The notes: generated by a model from the sequence alone, not told the origin. A DNA stretch of 64,000 nucleotides from Cellulomonas telluris (GCF_004886325.1 NZ_QXFN01000005.1:62001-126000); one strand, 5' to 3'. Positions 9,060-17,199 are shown, counted from the first letter of the stretch. Numbers and translations: made by a program.

Positions 9060-10058
9060 ATGCAGGCACTGCCGTCTCCGGACGAGCTCGACGAGCTCGT
9101 CGCCGTCACCGCCCGGCTGCGCGCCGGGGTCGAGTCGGTCGTCACCGGCCGTCCCGAGCTGGTCCGCGTCGCCCTCGCGGTCCTGCTGGCGGAGGGGCAC
9201 CTGCTCCTCGAGGACGTGCCGGGCGTGGGCAAGACGACGCTCGCCAAGGCGATCGGGCGCAGCATCGACGCCCCGGTCGGGCGGATCCAGTTCACGCCCG
9301 ACCTGCTGCCCAGCGACCTGACCGGCGTGAACATCTTCCGGGCGCAGACGCACGAGTTCGAGTTCCGGCCCGGTCCCGTGTTCGCCCACGTGGTCATCGG
9401 CGACGAGATCAACCGCGCCTCCCCGAAGACGCAGTCCGCCCTGCTCGAGTGCATGCAGGAGGCGCAGGCCACGGTGGACGGGCGCACCTACCCGCTCCCC
9501 CGCCCGTTCCTCGTCGTCGCCACGCAGAACCCGGTCGAGATGGAGGGGACGTACCCGCTGCCGGAGGCGCAGCGGGACCGCTTCATGGCCCGGCTGACGG
9601 TGGGGTACCCGAGCGTCGAGAGCGAGATCGCGATGCTCGACGCGCAGGAGACCACCGACCCGCTGGCCCGCCTGCGCCCGGCCACGAACCCGCAGCAGGT
9701 GGCCCGCCTCATCGACGTGGCGCGCCGCCTGCACGCCGCACCCGGCGTGAAGAGGTACGTCGTGGACCTCGTCGCCGCCTCGCGCGAGGAGCCCGGGCTG
9801 CGGCTCGGCGCGTCCCCCCGCGCCGCCATCCAGCTGCTGCGCGCGGCCAAGGCGCTCGCTGCGTCCGCCGGCCGTGACCACGTGCTCCCGGACGACGTGC
9901 AGGAGCTCGCGGTGCCCGTGCTCGCGCACCGCCTGCTGCCGAGCACCGAGGCACGGCTGTCCGGCCGGTCGACCCAGGACGTCGTCGCCGACCTCGTCGC
10001 CCGCACACCCGTGCCGTCCCTCGACCCGCCCGCACGCGTGCGGCGCCTCCTGGGCTGA
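9060..10058 (+). CDS. MoxR family AAA+ ATPase
   Basis: AAA+ ATPase of 332 residues with Walker A GVGKTTLAKA (55-64), Walker B VVIGDEINRA (111-120) and the ATQNPVEMEGTYPLPEAQ segment typical of MoxR. Members act as chaperones that help assemble or activate partner proteins, usually encoded next door as DUF58/VWA proteins. The ATG at 9060 follows a GAGGGAG Shine-Dalgarno. An in-frame upstream extension of over 160 codons is low-complexity and was rejected. The stop overlaps the start of the DUF58 gene (TGATG), and the gene leads the three-gene plus-strand operon. The substrate is unknown. Confidence 0.93.
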   Translation: MQALPSPDELDELVAVTARLRAGVESVVTGRPELVRVALAVLLAEGHLLLEDVPGVGKTTLAKAIGRSIDAPVGRIQFTPDLLPSDLTGVNIFRAQTHEFEFRPGPVFAHVVIGDEINRASPKTQSALLECMQEAQATVDGRTYPLPRPFLVVATQNPVEMEGTYPLPEAQRDRFMARLTVGYPSVESEIAMLDAQETTDPLARLRPATNPQQVARLIDVARRLHAAPGVKRYVVDLVAASREEPGLRLGASPRAAIQLLRAAKALAASAGRDHVLPDDVQELAVPVLAHRLLPSTEARLSGRSTQDVVADLVARTPVPSLDPPARVRRLLG

Positions 10059-11320
10059 TGCGCCTGCGGCCGACCGTCCGCGGCGGGGCGCTCGCCGCCG
10101 CCGGCGCCGTCGCGCTCCACGCCGGCGTCTCGCTCGGGGCGCTGGACCTGGCCCGTGTCGGCGTGCTCCTGCTCGTGCTCGTGCTCGTCGCCCTCGCCGT
10201 CGTGGCGCTCGGCGACCCCGCCCGCGGCCGCCGGCTCGAGGTGGTCCGGGACGTGACCCCGAACCCGGTGCACGCCGGCGAGGAGGCCCAGGTGCACGTG
10301 GTGGTCCGCGCGAACGACGCCGGCGCGCGGGCCCGGCTCGCCGGCCTGCGCTTCGCCGAGCAGGCCGCGGTGGAGCTCTCGGGCGGTCGGCCGCTGCGCG
10401 CACGGGTACGGCGGGCGGCCGACCGGGTCACCGTCACCTACCCCGTGCACGGCACGCAGCGCGGCCGCTGGCCGCTGGGTCCCCTCGTCGTCACCCGCAC
10501 GGACGTCTTCGGGGTCGTCCGCGCCCGCACGACCCTCGGCGAGGACTCCGAGGTGGCCGTGTGGCCGGCGGTCACCCCGCTGCCCGCACCCGGTGACGTG
10601 CTCGTGGGCGAGCCCGACCGCGTCGCGCTCGGCGCCCGGACGCCGTCCCCGGACGACGCGAGCCTGCGCGACTACCGCGAGGGCGACGACCTGCGGCGCG
10701 TGCACTGGCGGTCCAGCGCACGGCGCGGCGCGCTGCTGGTCCGGTCCGACGAGCGCGCGGGCATGCGCCCGGTGACGGTCCTGCTCGACCTCCCGGTCCG
10801 CAGCAGCGCCGCGGAGTGGACGATCTCGGTCGCGGCGTCGATGGCGCTGGCGATGCTGGACGGCGGGCACCCCGTGCGCCTCGTCGGCGCCGGGATCGGC
10901 ACCGGGACGGCCGGGGGCACCGCCGGCACGTCCGCGTTCGTCCACGGTCGCTCCGGGCCGGAGGCACGCGCCGCGCTCCTCGACCTGACGGTCGACCTGC
11001 AGCCGGCGCGCTCGACGAACGAGGCGGAGGCGCACCTGCTGGACGCCGCTCGCCTGCTGCACACGACGGGTTCCGGCGGCGAGATCGTGCTGGCCGTGCT
11101 CGGCCCGCTCACCGCCGCCGCGCGCGCCGCACTCGCCCACGTGAGCGACGCCGGCCAGGGGTGGGCACTCGTCCGCGCCGACGGGCGTCACGGGGGCGAC
11201 GAGCGCGACGCCCGGCACACCCAGGCCGCGCTCGTGCGCGCCGGGTGGCGCGCGGCGCCCGCGACCGCCGGCGAGGACCCGGTCGCGTGCTGGCTCCGAC
11301 TGCTCGGGAGCGCCCGGTGA
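10058..11320 (+). CDS. DUF58 domain membrane protein
   Basis: A 420-residue protein with two N-terminal membrane segments (about 9-28 and 33-51) and the DUF58 signature LRDYREGDDLRRVHWRSSAR (203-222), followed by ALLVR. DUF58 proteins have a VWA-like fold and are nearly always encoded between a MoxR ATPase and a transglutaminase-like membrane protein, as here. Their exact role is unsettled; the context suggests an envelope function assisted by the MoxR protein. The gene is coupled at both ends, by TGATG with moxR and GTGA with the next gene. Confidence 0.9.
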   Translation: MRLRPTVRGGALAAAGAVALHAGVSLGALDLARVGVLLLVLVLVALAVVALGDPARGRRLEVVRDVTPNPVHAGEEAQVHVVVRANDAGARARLAGLRFAEQAAVELSGGRPLRARVRRAADRVTVTYPVHGTQRGRWPLGPLVVTRTDVFGVVRARTTLGEDSEVAVWPAVTPLPAPGDVLVGEPDRVALGARTPSPDDASLRDYREGDDLRRVHWRSSARRGALLVRSDERAGMRPVTVLLDLPVRSSAAEWTISVAASMALAMLDGGHPVRLVGAGIGTGTAGGTAGTSAFVHGRSGPEARAALLDLTVDLQPARSTNEAEAHLLDAARLLHTTGSGGEIVLAVLGPLTAAARAALAHVSDAGQGWALVRADGRHGGDERDARHTQAALVRAGWRAAPATAGEDPVACWLRLLGSAR

Positions 11321-13659
11321 ACCGGCCCGTGGGCGCCGAGCACGGCGCTCGTGCCGTGCTCGGGTCCGCCCTGTCCGTCCTGGCCACCTGGGCCAGCCTG
11401 CTCGCGCTCGGCGGGCTGATCGACGGCCGGCGCTGGCTGGTCGTCGCGTGCCTCGCCGTGCTCGTCGTCGCCTCGGCGGCCGCGGTCGCGCGCGCGCTCA
11501 CCCGCGTCTGGTGGGTGCCCACCGCGGCGGGTGCGGCCGTGGCTCTCGTGGGTCTCGTGCTGCGCTACGGCGCCCCGCCCGGTCGGCCGCAGTTCCTGCC
11601 CGACCTCGACGCCGTGGGGCGTGCCTGGGCGCTCGCCCGCGAAGGGGTCCGGGTCGTCAACGACTCGTTCGTCCCCATGCCGGACGTCCGGCCGGGCGAG
11701 ATGCTCGTCGTGGTCGGGGCCGTGTCCGTCGTCCTGCTCGTCGACCTGGCGGTGCTCGGGCTGCGCGTCCCCGCCGTCGCGGGCCTCGCGCTGCTCACCC
11801 TCTGGGTGCCGGCCGTGGTGCTCGGCTTCCCCGCCGGCGGCGGCCCGGTCTTCTGGACCGCGGTCGCGTACCTCGCGCTGCTCGCCTACGGCGCCGCGCC
11901 GCACCACGCCCGCGCCGGACGCGCGCGGCGGGCCGTCACCGCCGGGGCCGGGGCGGCGCTGCTCGCGACCGTGGGACTCGTCGCCGGTCCCGTGCTCATG
12001 GACGTCCCCGGCTGGGCGTCGGTCGCCCTGCCGCAGCTCGGCTCCACCCCGGTGGGGCCGCTGGAGCTCAGCGACGAGCTCGACCTGCGCGAGAGCCTCG
12101 GGGCGCGCTCGGGCCAGGAGGTGCTCCGCTACCGGGTCACCGACCCCACGGCGCCGGACGAGGGCGCCGCCGGGGACGACGGCGCGGCGGCTCGTGCGGC
12201 GGTGGACGGGGTCGCTCCTGCCCCCACCGCGTCGGGCCCTGCGACCCGCGCCGTCGACGCCCGCCTCGTGGGCCCGCTGCGGGCCTTCACGCTCGCGACG
12301 TTCGACGGGCGCACGTGGGAGCGCGACGAGCCCGAGGAGCTGCGGCCCTGGCGGGCCGGCACCCTGCTGGCGTCGGACGGCACCACGGCCGGCGCGCTCC
12401 CCGACCCCTCCGCCGGCACGCTCGCACAGGTCGACGTCACCGTCGGCGCGCTGCGCGAGCGGCGGCTGCCGGTCAGCACGCACCCGCGCACGGTCGACGT
12501 CGCCGGCCCGTGGGGCTGGGACCAGGACCGCGACGAGGTCGTCGGGGAGCGCAGCACCGACCGCGACCTGACCTACTCGATGCTCGTGCAGGTGCCGGAC
12601 CTGACCCCCGACGCGCTGCGCGAGACACCGGTCGGCACCCCGCCCGACGCCTCGCTGTACGTCACCGTGCCGGACACCGAGCACCGGGAGGACGTCGAAC
12701 GCCTCGTCCGTGACCTCACCGCCGACGACGAGACGCCGTACGCCCAGGCCATGACCCTGCAGAGCTGGTTCCGCTCCGCCAGCAACTTCACGTACGACAC
12801 GCGCGTGCCGCCCGCGCGCACCTCGGACGCCGTGTGGGACTTCCTGGAGTCGCGGCGCGGGTACTGCGTGCAGTTCGCGACCGCCATGACGGTGATGTCC
12901 CGCACGCTCGGCATCCCGGCCCGCGTGGGGGTCGGCTTCCTGCCGGGCGAACGGACCGAGGACGGGACCTACGTCGTCACGGGCCGCCTCGCCCACGCCT
13001 GGCCCGAGCTGTACTTCGAGGGCCGCGGCTGGGTGCGCTTCGAGCCCACGCCTGCCTCCCAGACCGGCCCGCCGCCCGTGTGGGCGGACCCCTTCACCGG
13101 TGTCCAGGGCAGCGGTGGGCCGCCGGAGGAGATGGAGCCCGGCCAGGCCGCGCCCGTGCCCGGGGCGAGCGCGGGCAGCACCGCGCCGCCGGCGTCGGCA
13201 CCGGAGGCGGCGGAGGACGGGGCACCGTGGGCCGCGGTCGCGGTCACGGTGGGCCTGGCGGTGCTGGTGCTCGGCGGCGCCGCAGCGGGCGTGCTGCTCG
13301 CGCGGCGCCGACGGGCCGAGCCGCCGACGGACCCCGAGCAGGCGTGGGCCCGGCTGCGTCGCGACCTCGCACGCCTCGGACTGACGTGGTCGGACGCCGC
13401 CACCCCGCGCGGCGCGTTGCGGGAGGTGCAGCGTGCGCTGCTGCTGCGCACGGAGACGCTGCTGGACGGACCCGCCCTCTCCGCGTTCGAGCGGCTCGTC
13501 GACGCCGTCGAGAGCCGCCGTTACGCGCCGACGCCGCCGGCCGTGGGGCCGGCGGCGCTCGACGAGTGGGTGACCCAGGTGCGGGACCGGGCGGGTGAGC
13601 TGGTCAGCGACCGCCCTCGTGCCGGCGTCGGTCCCAGCGCTCCTCGAGCCGGCTCATGA
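11317..13659 (+). CDS. transglutaminase-like membrane protein (DUF3488/DUF4129 type)
   Basis: A 780-residue membrane protein. The N-terminal third has several membrane helices. A transglutaminase-like (papain-fold) domain follows, with the catalytic Cys517 in RRGYCVQFA and His560 in LAHAWPELYF; the usual third residue, Asp in FDPTP, is Glu here (FEPTP). Another helix (about 637-660) and a cytoplasmic DUF4129-like tail end the protein. The start GTG overlaps the DUF58 stop as GTGA. The last 50 codons lie in a 402-bp tandem duplication whose second copy is non-functional. The substrate is unknown; an envelope peptidase or transferase role is inferred. Confidence 0.9.
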   Translation: MNRPVGAEHGARAVLGSALSVLATWASLLALGGLIDGRRWLVVACLAVLVVASAAAVARALTRVWWVPTAAGAAVALVGLVLRYGAPPGRPQFLPDLDAVGRAWALAREGVRVVNDSFVPMPDVRPGEMLVVVGAVSVVLLVDLAVLGLRVPAVAGLALLTLWVPAVVLGFPAGGGPVFWTAVAYLALLAYGAAPHHARAGRARRAVTAGAGAALLATVGLVAGPVLMDVPGWASVALPQLGSTPVGPLELSDELDLRESLGARSGQEVLRYRVTDPTAPDEGAAGDDGAAARAAVDGVAPAPTASGPATRAVDARLVGPLRAFTLATFDGRTWERDEPEELRPWRAGTLLASDGTTAGALPDPSAGTLAQVDVTVGALRERRLPVSTHPRTVDVAGPWGWDQDRDEVVGERSTDRDLTYSMLVQVPDLTPDALRETPVGTPPDASLYVTVPDTEHREDVERLVRDLTADDETPYAQAMTLQSWFRSASNFTYDTRVPPARTSDAVWDFLESRRGYCVQFATAMTVMSRTLGIPARVGVGFLPGERTEDGTYVVTGRLAHAWPELYFEGRGWVRFEPTPASQTGPPPVWADPFTGVQGSGGPPEEMEPGQAAPVPGASAGSTAPPASAPEAAEDGAPWAAVAVTVGLAVLVLGGAAAGVLLARRRRAEPPTDPEQAWARLRRDLARLGLTWSDAATPRGALREVQRALLLRTETLLDGPALSAFERLVDAVESRRYAPTPPAVGPAALDEWVTQVRDRAGELVSDRPRAGVGPSAPRAGS

Positions 13660-13860
13660 CGCCCTGCTCGCGCCCGGACCTGCGCGCCGCCCACGGATGG
13701 TGCACCGCCCCGTCGGGACGCGCCGCCCCCTGAGGTCGGGGCCGCGCGCGCCGCGGTGCCGTCCACCGCGACCAACCTGACGACGGGACGCGCGAGGACC
13801 GAGCCACGGCAGCCGACGACGCGGCCCGGACGAGCAGCAGACCGACGACGCCACGCACAC
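13604..13860 (-). pseudogene. decayed copy of the DUF3040 C-terminal region
   Basis: The last 17 residues match the intact DUF3040 protein exactly (MSRLEERWDRRRHEGGR), and upstream PRRAR, PQGA and RPDG blocks are recognisable. The membrane helix segment is scrambled by frameshifts (LLLV, then RAASS, then unrelated residues). There is no start region. It overlaps the transglutaminase gene tail-to-tail by 56 bp, which probably preserves how the two genes met before the duplication. Confidence 0.75.
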
Positions 13861-13879
13861 CGGTACGACCGGCCCTCGC

Positions 13880-14061
13880 CGGGCCGCGCGAGCGGCACGT
13901 CGGCCGCAGTCGAGAGCCGCCGTGACACGCCGACGCCGCCGGCCGTGGGGCCGGCGGCGCTCGACGAGTGGGTGACCCAGGTGCGGGACCGGGCGGATGA
14001 GCTGGTCAGCGACCGCCCTCGTGCCGGCGTCGGTCCCAGCGCTCCTCGAGCCGGCTCATGA
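13880..14061 (+). pseudogene. orphan copy of the transglutaminase C-terminal tail
   Basis: Encodes the last roughly 50 residues of the transglutaminase protein almost unchanged (PPAVGPAALDEWVTQVRDRA and onward to the same stop) but has no upstream domain or ribosome site. It overlaps the 3' end of the intact DUF3040 gene on the other strand. It is not expected to be translated. Confidence 0.75.
13934..13959 (-). terminator. hairpin downstream of the DUF3040 gene
   Basis: An 11-bp perfect stem (13934-13944 with 13949-13959) and 4-base loop begins 47 bases past the DUF3040 stop. It is the duplicated copy of a hairpin that lies inside the transglutaminase reading frame at 13532-13557. In copy 2 it is free to act as the DUF3040 terminator. 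Confidence 0.5.
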
Positions 14062-14410
14062 AGCCCTGCTTGCGCCCCGCCGGGCGCGCTGCCGACGGGC
14101 GGCGCACCGTGCCGTCGGGACGCACCGCGCCCTGAGGGCCGGACCGCGCGCGGCGCGGTGCCGCGAACGCGTACGCGACCGCGGCGAACATGACGACGAA
14201 ACCGAGGGCGCCGAGCCACGGCAGCGACGACGCGGCCCCGACGACCAGCAGCAGAAGACCGACGACGGCACCCGCACCGGCGACGACGTAACGCGTCACG
14301 GGGCGGCGACCGCCGCGGCTCGTCAGCGTGTTCGCGAGCCGAGGGTCGTCAGACGTGAGCTGACGTTCCATCTGCTCCAGAACGCGCTGCTCGTACTCGG
14401 AGAGTGGCAT
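14006..14410 (-). CDS. DUF3040 membrane protein
   Basis: A 134-residue protein beginning with the DUF3040 hallmark MPLSEYEQRVLEQMERQL, then a short polar segment, two membrane helices (about 44-60 and 65-85) and a basic C-terminal tail. The family is widespread in actinobacteria, often near dcw genes, and has no known biochemical function. The start ATG is followed at once by the family motif, so the start is secure. Its C-terminal half is duplicated in decayed form 402 bp downstream. It converges on the transglutaminase operon and stands alone on its strand, 40 bases after the stop of the polymerase-like gene. Confidence 0.88.
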   Translation of the reverse strand: MPLSEYEQRVLEQMERQLTSDDPRLANTLTSRGGRRPVTRYVVAGAGAVVGLLLLVVGAASSLPWLGALGFVVMFAAVAYAFAAPRRARSGPQGAVRPDGTVRRPSAARPAGRKQGFMSRLEERWDRRRHEGGR

Positions 14411-14449
14411 CCCGACCCCCGTCGCACTCCGGTGGACTGTGTGTGACGT

Positions 14450-15682
14450 TCAGGATATGTCGGCGGTGACGATGGTGGTAGTCGAGGGGCCCCGCACGAG
14501 GGTGACTCTGGCCGGTCGGATCTGCCGGGCGCCCCTCCGCGCGCCCGCAGGGGCGTCGGCGGGTGCCTCCGGCCCGGTCTCGTCGCCGTCCCCGGGGCGA
14601 CCGGCGGCCCGATCCGCCCCCGAGGACGACCGGGGCGCGTCGAGCGCACCCAGCACGAGTCGGAGCGTCTCCGGCACCGCCGTCCACGTCGTACCCGCCA
14701 GGAGCGACCGGGTGACCAGGTGCAGCTCGTGCTCGCCGCGGGTCGGCGTGGCGAGCGCGCGTGAGAGCGTCAGGACCGCGCCGTCCGCCGTGACCGTCAC
14801 GAGGTCGACGCGCCGCGTCGACCTCCCCTGCGCCCGCAGCAGCGCGGCGCCCTCACGAGCCAGGACGCGCACGGACCGCTCGAGCCGGCCGCGGTCACCA
14901 CCGGCGTCCGCGCACGGGGTCTCCACCCGCAGCTCGTCCACCTCGGCACGCCGAGGGACCGGGACGACCGGACGCGGGTCGCGCCCCCACGCCAGGTCCT
15001 GCAGGCGCCGTGCGGCCACGGGTCCGAGCACCCGGCGCACACCGGCCGGCGACGCGGACGCGAGCTCTCCGAGCGCGTTGATGCCGTGCTCGGCGAGCAC
15101 GGCCTCGACCGTCCCCTCGACCTCCGGCAGCACGGTGACGGGGAGCGGACGCAGGAAGCGGGCGGACGCGGCGCGCGGGACGAGGAGCACGCCGTCCGGG
15201 CCGGCGGCCCTGCCCGCGAGGCGGGCCACGACCTTCGTCGCCGCCACCCCCACGGCGCAGGACACCCCGTGCCGCGCCCGGACACGGTCGCGCACCAGCC
15301 AGGCGATCCTCGCCGGGCTCCCGTGGCGGCGGAGCGCGCCCGCGACGTCGACGAACGCCGCCGCCGGCCCGACGCGCTCGACGAGCGGGGTCAGCTCGGT
15401 CAGCACGTCGAGAAGGCCGGCCGCGACCCGCGCGTGGGCGTCGGGGTCGGCGGGCACCGGCACGGCACCGCGGCACCGTGCCAGCGCCGCATCCAGCGGC
15501 TCCCCCGCTGCCACGCCGGCGGCCCGTGCCGCTGCGGAGGCGTCCAGCACCGTCCCGTCCACGTGCACGACGACCGGGAAGCCGGACAGCTCGGGGCGGT
15601 GGGCGACGGCGACCTGCACCGGGAGGTCCTCGACCTCCACGTGGAGCACGTGGCAGCCGTCCTCCACGAGGTCGCCCCTCAC
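14450..15682 (-). CDS. Y-family DNA polymerase homologue lacking catalytic acids (ImuB-like)
   Basis: The 410 residues follow the UmuC/DinB fold order: palm start HVEVEDLP (14-21), a GVAATKVVARLAG block, a helix-hairpin-helix region around LPEVEGTVEAVLAEHGI, and a little-finger region. The metal-binding residues are gone. The first Asp of HVDMD is Glu16, and the LDEAYLDV motif reads PAAAFVDV (106-113), so both the Asp and Glu are Ala. The steric-gate region is also altered. This matches ImuB, the non-catalytic SOS mutagenesis factor that bridges DnaE2 and the sliding clamp, though it is shorter than usual ImuB. GTG overlaps the SAV_6107 stop as GTGA, placing it under the SOS promoter at 16172-16200. 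Confidence 0.8.
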   Translation of the reverse strand: MRGDLVEDGCHVLHVEVEDLPVQVAVAHRPELSGFPVVVHVDGTVLDASAAARAAGVAAGEPLDAALARCRGAVPVPADPDAHARVAAGLLDVLTELTPLVERVGPAAAFVDVAGALRRHGSPARIAWLVRDRVRARHGVSCAVGVAATKVVARLAGRAAGPDGVLLVPRAASARFLRPLPVTVLPEVEGTVEAVLAEHGINALGELASASPAGVRRVLGPVAARRLQDLAWGRDPRPVVPVPRRAEVDELRVETPCADAGGDRGRLERSVRVLAREGAALLRAQGRSTRRVDLVTVTADGAVLTLSRALATPTRGEHELHLVTRSLLAGTTWTAVPETLRLVLGALDAPRSSSGADRAAGRPGDGDETGPEAPADAPAGARRGARQIRPARVTLVRGPSTTTIVTADIS

Positions 15683-16131
15683 CGTGCGGTCGCGACGTGC
15701 GGCACGTCGGCGCCGTCGGCGCCCTCGGCCAGCAGGGCGCGCACCGCGTCGACGAGGTCCTCGGCGGCGCACAGGGCCCGCTCGGCACGGGCCTCGGAGA
15801 CGAGGTCGAACCGGCCGGCGTCGACCGCCGAGCGCAGCGGGGCGGACTGGGCGAAGAAGGCCGAGTACGTGTGGACCTCGGGAGCGACCGAGTCCAGCAT
15901 GCCCCAGACGGTGCGGGGGGCGCCGCGCCCTGCCGGTCGTCCCCGCGCGGCGACGAGGCCGGCACCGGCGCGCAGCGCCGCCAGGTGGGCGTGCGAGAAC
16001 TTCTCCCACGGCTCGCCGGAGAACTGGGCGGCCAGCAGCTCCGCGTCCGCGCGCGCGAGCAGGTCCGCTGTCTGCGGCGGCACCGCGGACGCGGCCGCAC
16101 CGCTGCGCAGGACGCTCACGTGACCCGTCAT
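15679..16131 (-). CDS. SAV_6107 family HEPN-domain protein
   Basis: A 150-residue, mostly helical protein resembling the SAV_6107 HEPN family of actinobacteria (LLARADAELLAAQFSGEPWE, KFSHAHLAALRAGAGLVAA). HEPN folds often belong to ribonucleases or nucleotide-binding proteins, but I do not see a clear RxxxxH RNase motif. The start is ATG 16131, 8 bases after GGGAGG; an in-frame GTG three codons earlier lies too close to the ribosome site. It is the first gene of a two-gene operon with the dead polymerase homologue, directly behind a consensus SOS operator, so a role in damage tolerance is inferred. Confidence 0.8.
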   Translation of the reverse strand: MTGHVSVLRSGAAASAVPPQTADLLARADAELLAAQFSGEPWEKFSHAHLAALRAGAGLVAARGRPAGRGAPRTVWGMLDSVAPEVHTYSAFFAQSAPLRSAVDAGRFDLVSEARAERALCAAEDLVDAVRALLAEGADGADVPHVATAR

Positions 16132-16171
16132 CGCACCCACCTCCCGTCACGGCGGACGACCCGCCGCCACC

Positions 16172-16200
16172 ATCATCGAACACCTGTTCGAATCGCGCAA
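16172..16200 (-). promoter_or_regulatory. SOS promoter of the HEPN/polymerase-like operon
   Basis: TCGAACACCTGTTCGA at 16176-16191 is a full actinobacterial LexA box (TCGAAC-N4-GTTCGA). On the minus strand it lies between a -35-like TTGCGC (16200-16195) and a -10-like GATGAT (16177-16172) that are 17 bp apart. LexA would block this promoter directly. The HEPN start is 41 bases downstream of the -10. Confidence 0.85.
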
Positions 16201-16224
16201 TCCCCCGTCGCCGTCCGTGACGGT

Positions 16225-16230
16225 TACCGT
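16225..16230 (+). promoter_or_regulatory. -10 hexamer of a probably leaderless transcript
   Basis: TACCGT ends exactly six bases before the GTG at 16237, so transcription would start at or next to the start codon. No Shine-Dalgarno is present. The SOS box at 16176-16191 lies 34 bases upstream and might also affect this promoter. Confidence 0.6.
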
Positions 16231-16236
16231 GGCGGT

Positions 16237-17151
16237 GTGGCCCGCCGCTCCGCATCCTCCCGCCGACCACCGACACCCGGAGGCGACGCGGCGCCGTGGC
16301 CGACGGGACCCGTGGCCGTCGCGACCGGCACGGCGGAGGTCGTGCCCGAGCCCGGCCGCCCCCGGGCCGCGACCCTGCTCGTCAACGGCGTGCCGAGCTC
16401 GTTCGTGGACCTGGACGACCCCGACCTGCTCGACTTCGAGTACATGCAGCAGATGGCCGCGGTCGTCGACACGCTCGCCGCCCACCGGCCGGAGCCGGCC
16501 GTGCTGCACCTCGGCGCAGGCGGCTGCGCCCTGGCGCGCACGCTCGCCCACCGGTACCCGGGAGCCCGTCAGCTCGCCGTCGAGCTCGACGGCGAGCTCG
16601 CCCGCCTCGTCCGCACCTGGTTCGCGCTCCCGCGCGCACCCCGGCTCCGGCTGCGCACCGGAGAGGCGCGGGCCGAGCTGGCGCGCGTCGCCGACGCGTC
16701 GCTCGACGTCGTCGTGCGCGACGTGTTCGCCGGCGACAGCACGCCGGACCACCTGACGACGGTCGAGGTCGCCCGCGACGTCGCCCGCGTGCTGCGTCCC
16801 GGCGGCGTGTACCTGGCGAACTGCGCGGACCGGCCCCCGCTCGCCCTCGCGCGGGCCGAGGCGGCCACCCTGCGCGCCGTCTTCCGCCACGTGGCGGTCG
16901 TCGCGGAGCCGGGCCAGCTGCGCGGCCGGCACTACGGCAACCTCGTGCTCGCGGGCACCGACGAGGACGGGCTGCTCGACGACCCCGGGCTCGCGCGCAC
17001 GCTGCGCACCCTGCCCGTGCCCGCCCGCGTGCTGGTCGGGGCCGAGCTGGACGCCTTCGCCGGTGCGGCCGTCGTGCGCACCGACCCGCGGCCGTGGGCT
17101 CCGGACGGCCTCACCGGCACGGCCGCTCCCGCAGCCGCCACGGGCGACTGA
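16237..17151 (+). CDS. spermidine synthase-like methyltransferase-fold protein
   Basis: A 304-residue protein with the SAM-type Rossmann fold of spermidine synthases: VLHLGAGGCALARTLAHRYP as motif I, LAVELDGELARLVRTWFALP as motif II, VVRDVFAGDSTPDHLTTVE and LRPGGVYLANCAD. The usual spermidine synthase catalytic Asp in the YDVI-D motif corresponds to VVRDVF. Such actinobacterial proteins are often called fused or stand-alone spermidine synthases, but their substrates are rarely tested. The GTG start is supported by the leaderless-type promoter. It is monocistronic, ending at a strong hairpin shared with cspA. Confidence 0.8.
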   Translation: MARRSASSRRPPTPGGDAAPWPTGPVAVATGTAEVVPEPGRPRAATLLVNGVPSSFVDLDDPDLLDFEYMQQMAAVVDTLAAHRPEPAVLHLGAGGCALARTLAHRYPGARQLAVELDGELARLVRTWFALPRAPRLRLRTGEARAELARVADASLDVVVRDVFAGDSTPDHLTTVEVARDVARVLRPGGVYLANCADRPPLALARAEAATLRAVFRHVAVVAEPGQLRGRHYGNLVLAGTDEDGLLDDPGLARTLRTLPVPARVLVGAELDAFAGAAVVRTDPRPWAPDGLTGTAAPAAATGD

Positions 17152-17199
17152 CCGGTCGCCCGCCGTCGTGACGGCGAGCCCGTGGAAGCCCTCTGGTAC

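Larger units (their letters stand above)
13460..14265. repeat. decayed tandem duplication, 402-bp offset, spanning two convergent gene ends
   Basis: Bases 13511-13660 recur at 13913-14062 with about 98% identity (differences at the GTTACG/GTGACA site and two or three single bases), at a constant 402-bp offset. Outside this core, both flanks still align but are much more diverged and carry indels: 13660-13860 aligns with the DUF3040 gene at 14062-14265, and 13862-13912 aligns with the transglutaminase gene before 13511. Each copy therefore once contained the tails of both convergent genes. Copy 1 retains the true transglutaminase end and copy 2 the true DUF3040 end. The boundaries are approximate. 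Confidence 0.85.

Noticed and set aside
13660-13760. A new small gene between the transglutaminase and DUF3040 genes
   Set aside because: The open frames there are explained by the decayed tandem duplication of the two gene tails.
15679-16131. Toxin-antitoxin reading of the HEPN protein and its neighbour
   Set aside because: The partner is a polymerase-fold protein, not a nucleotidyltransferase antitoxin, and no RxxxxH motif is evident.
16176-16191. A tRNA T-loop suggested by TGTTCGAATC
   Set aside because: The bases belong to the LexA palindrome and no cloverleaf or acceptor stem can be formed.
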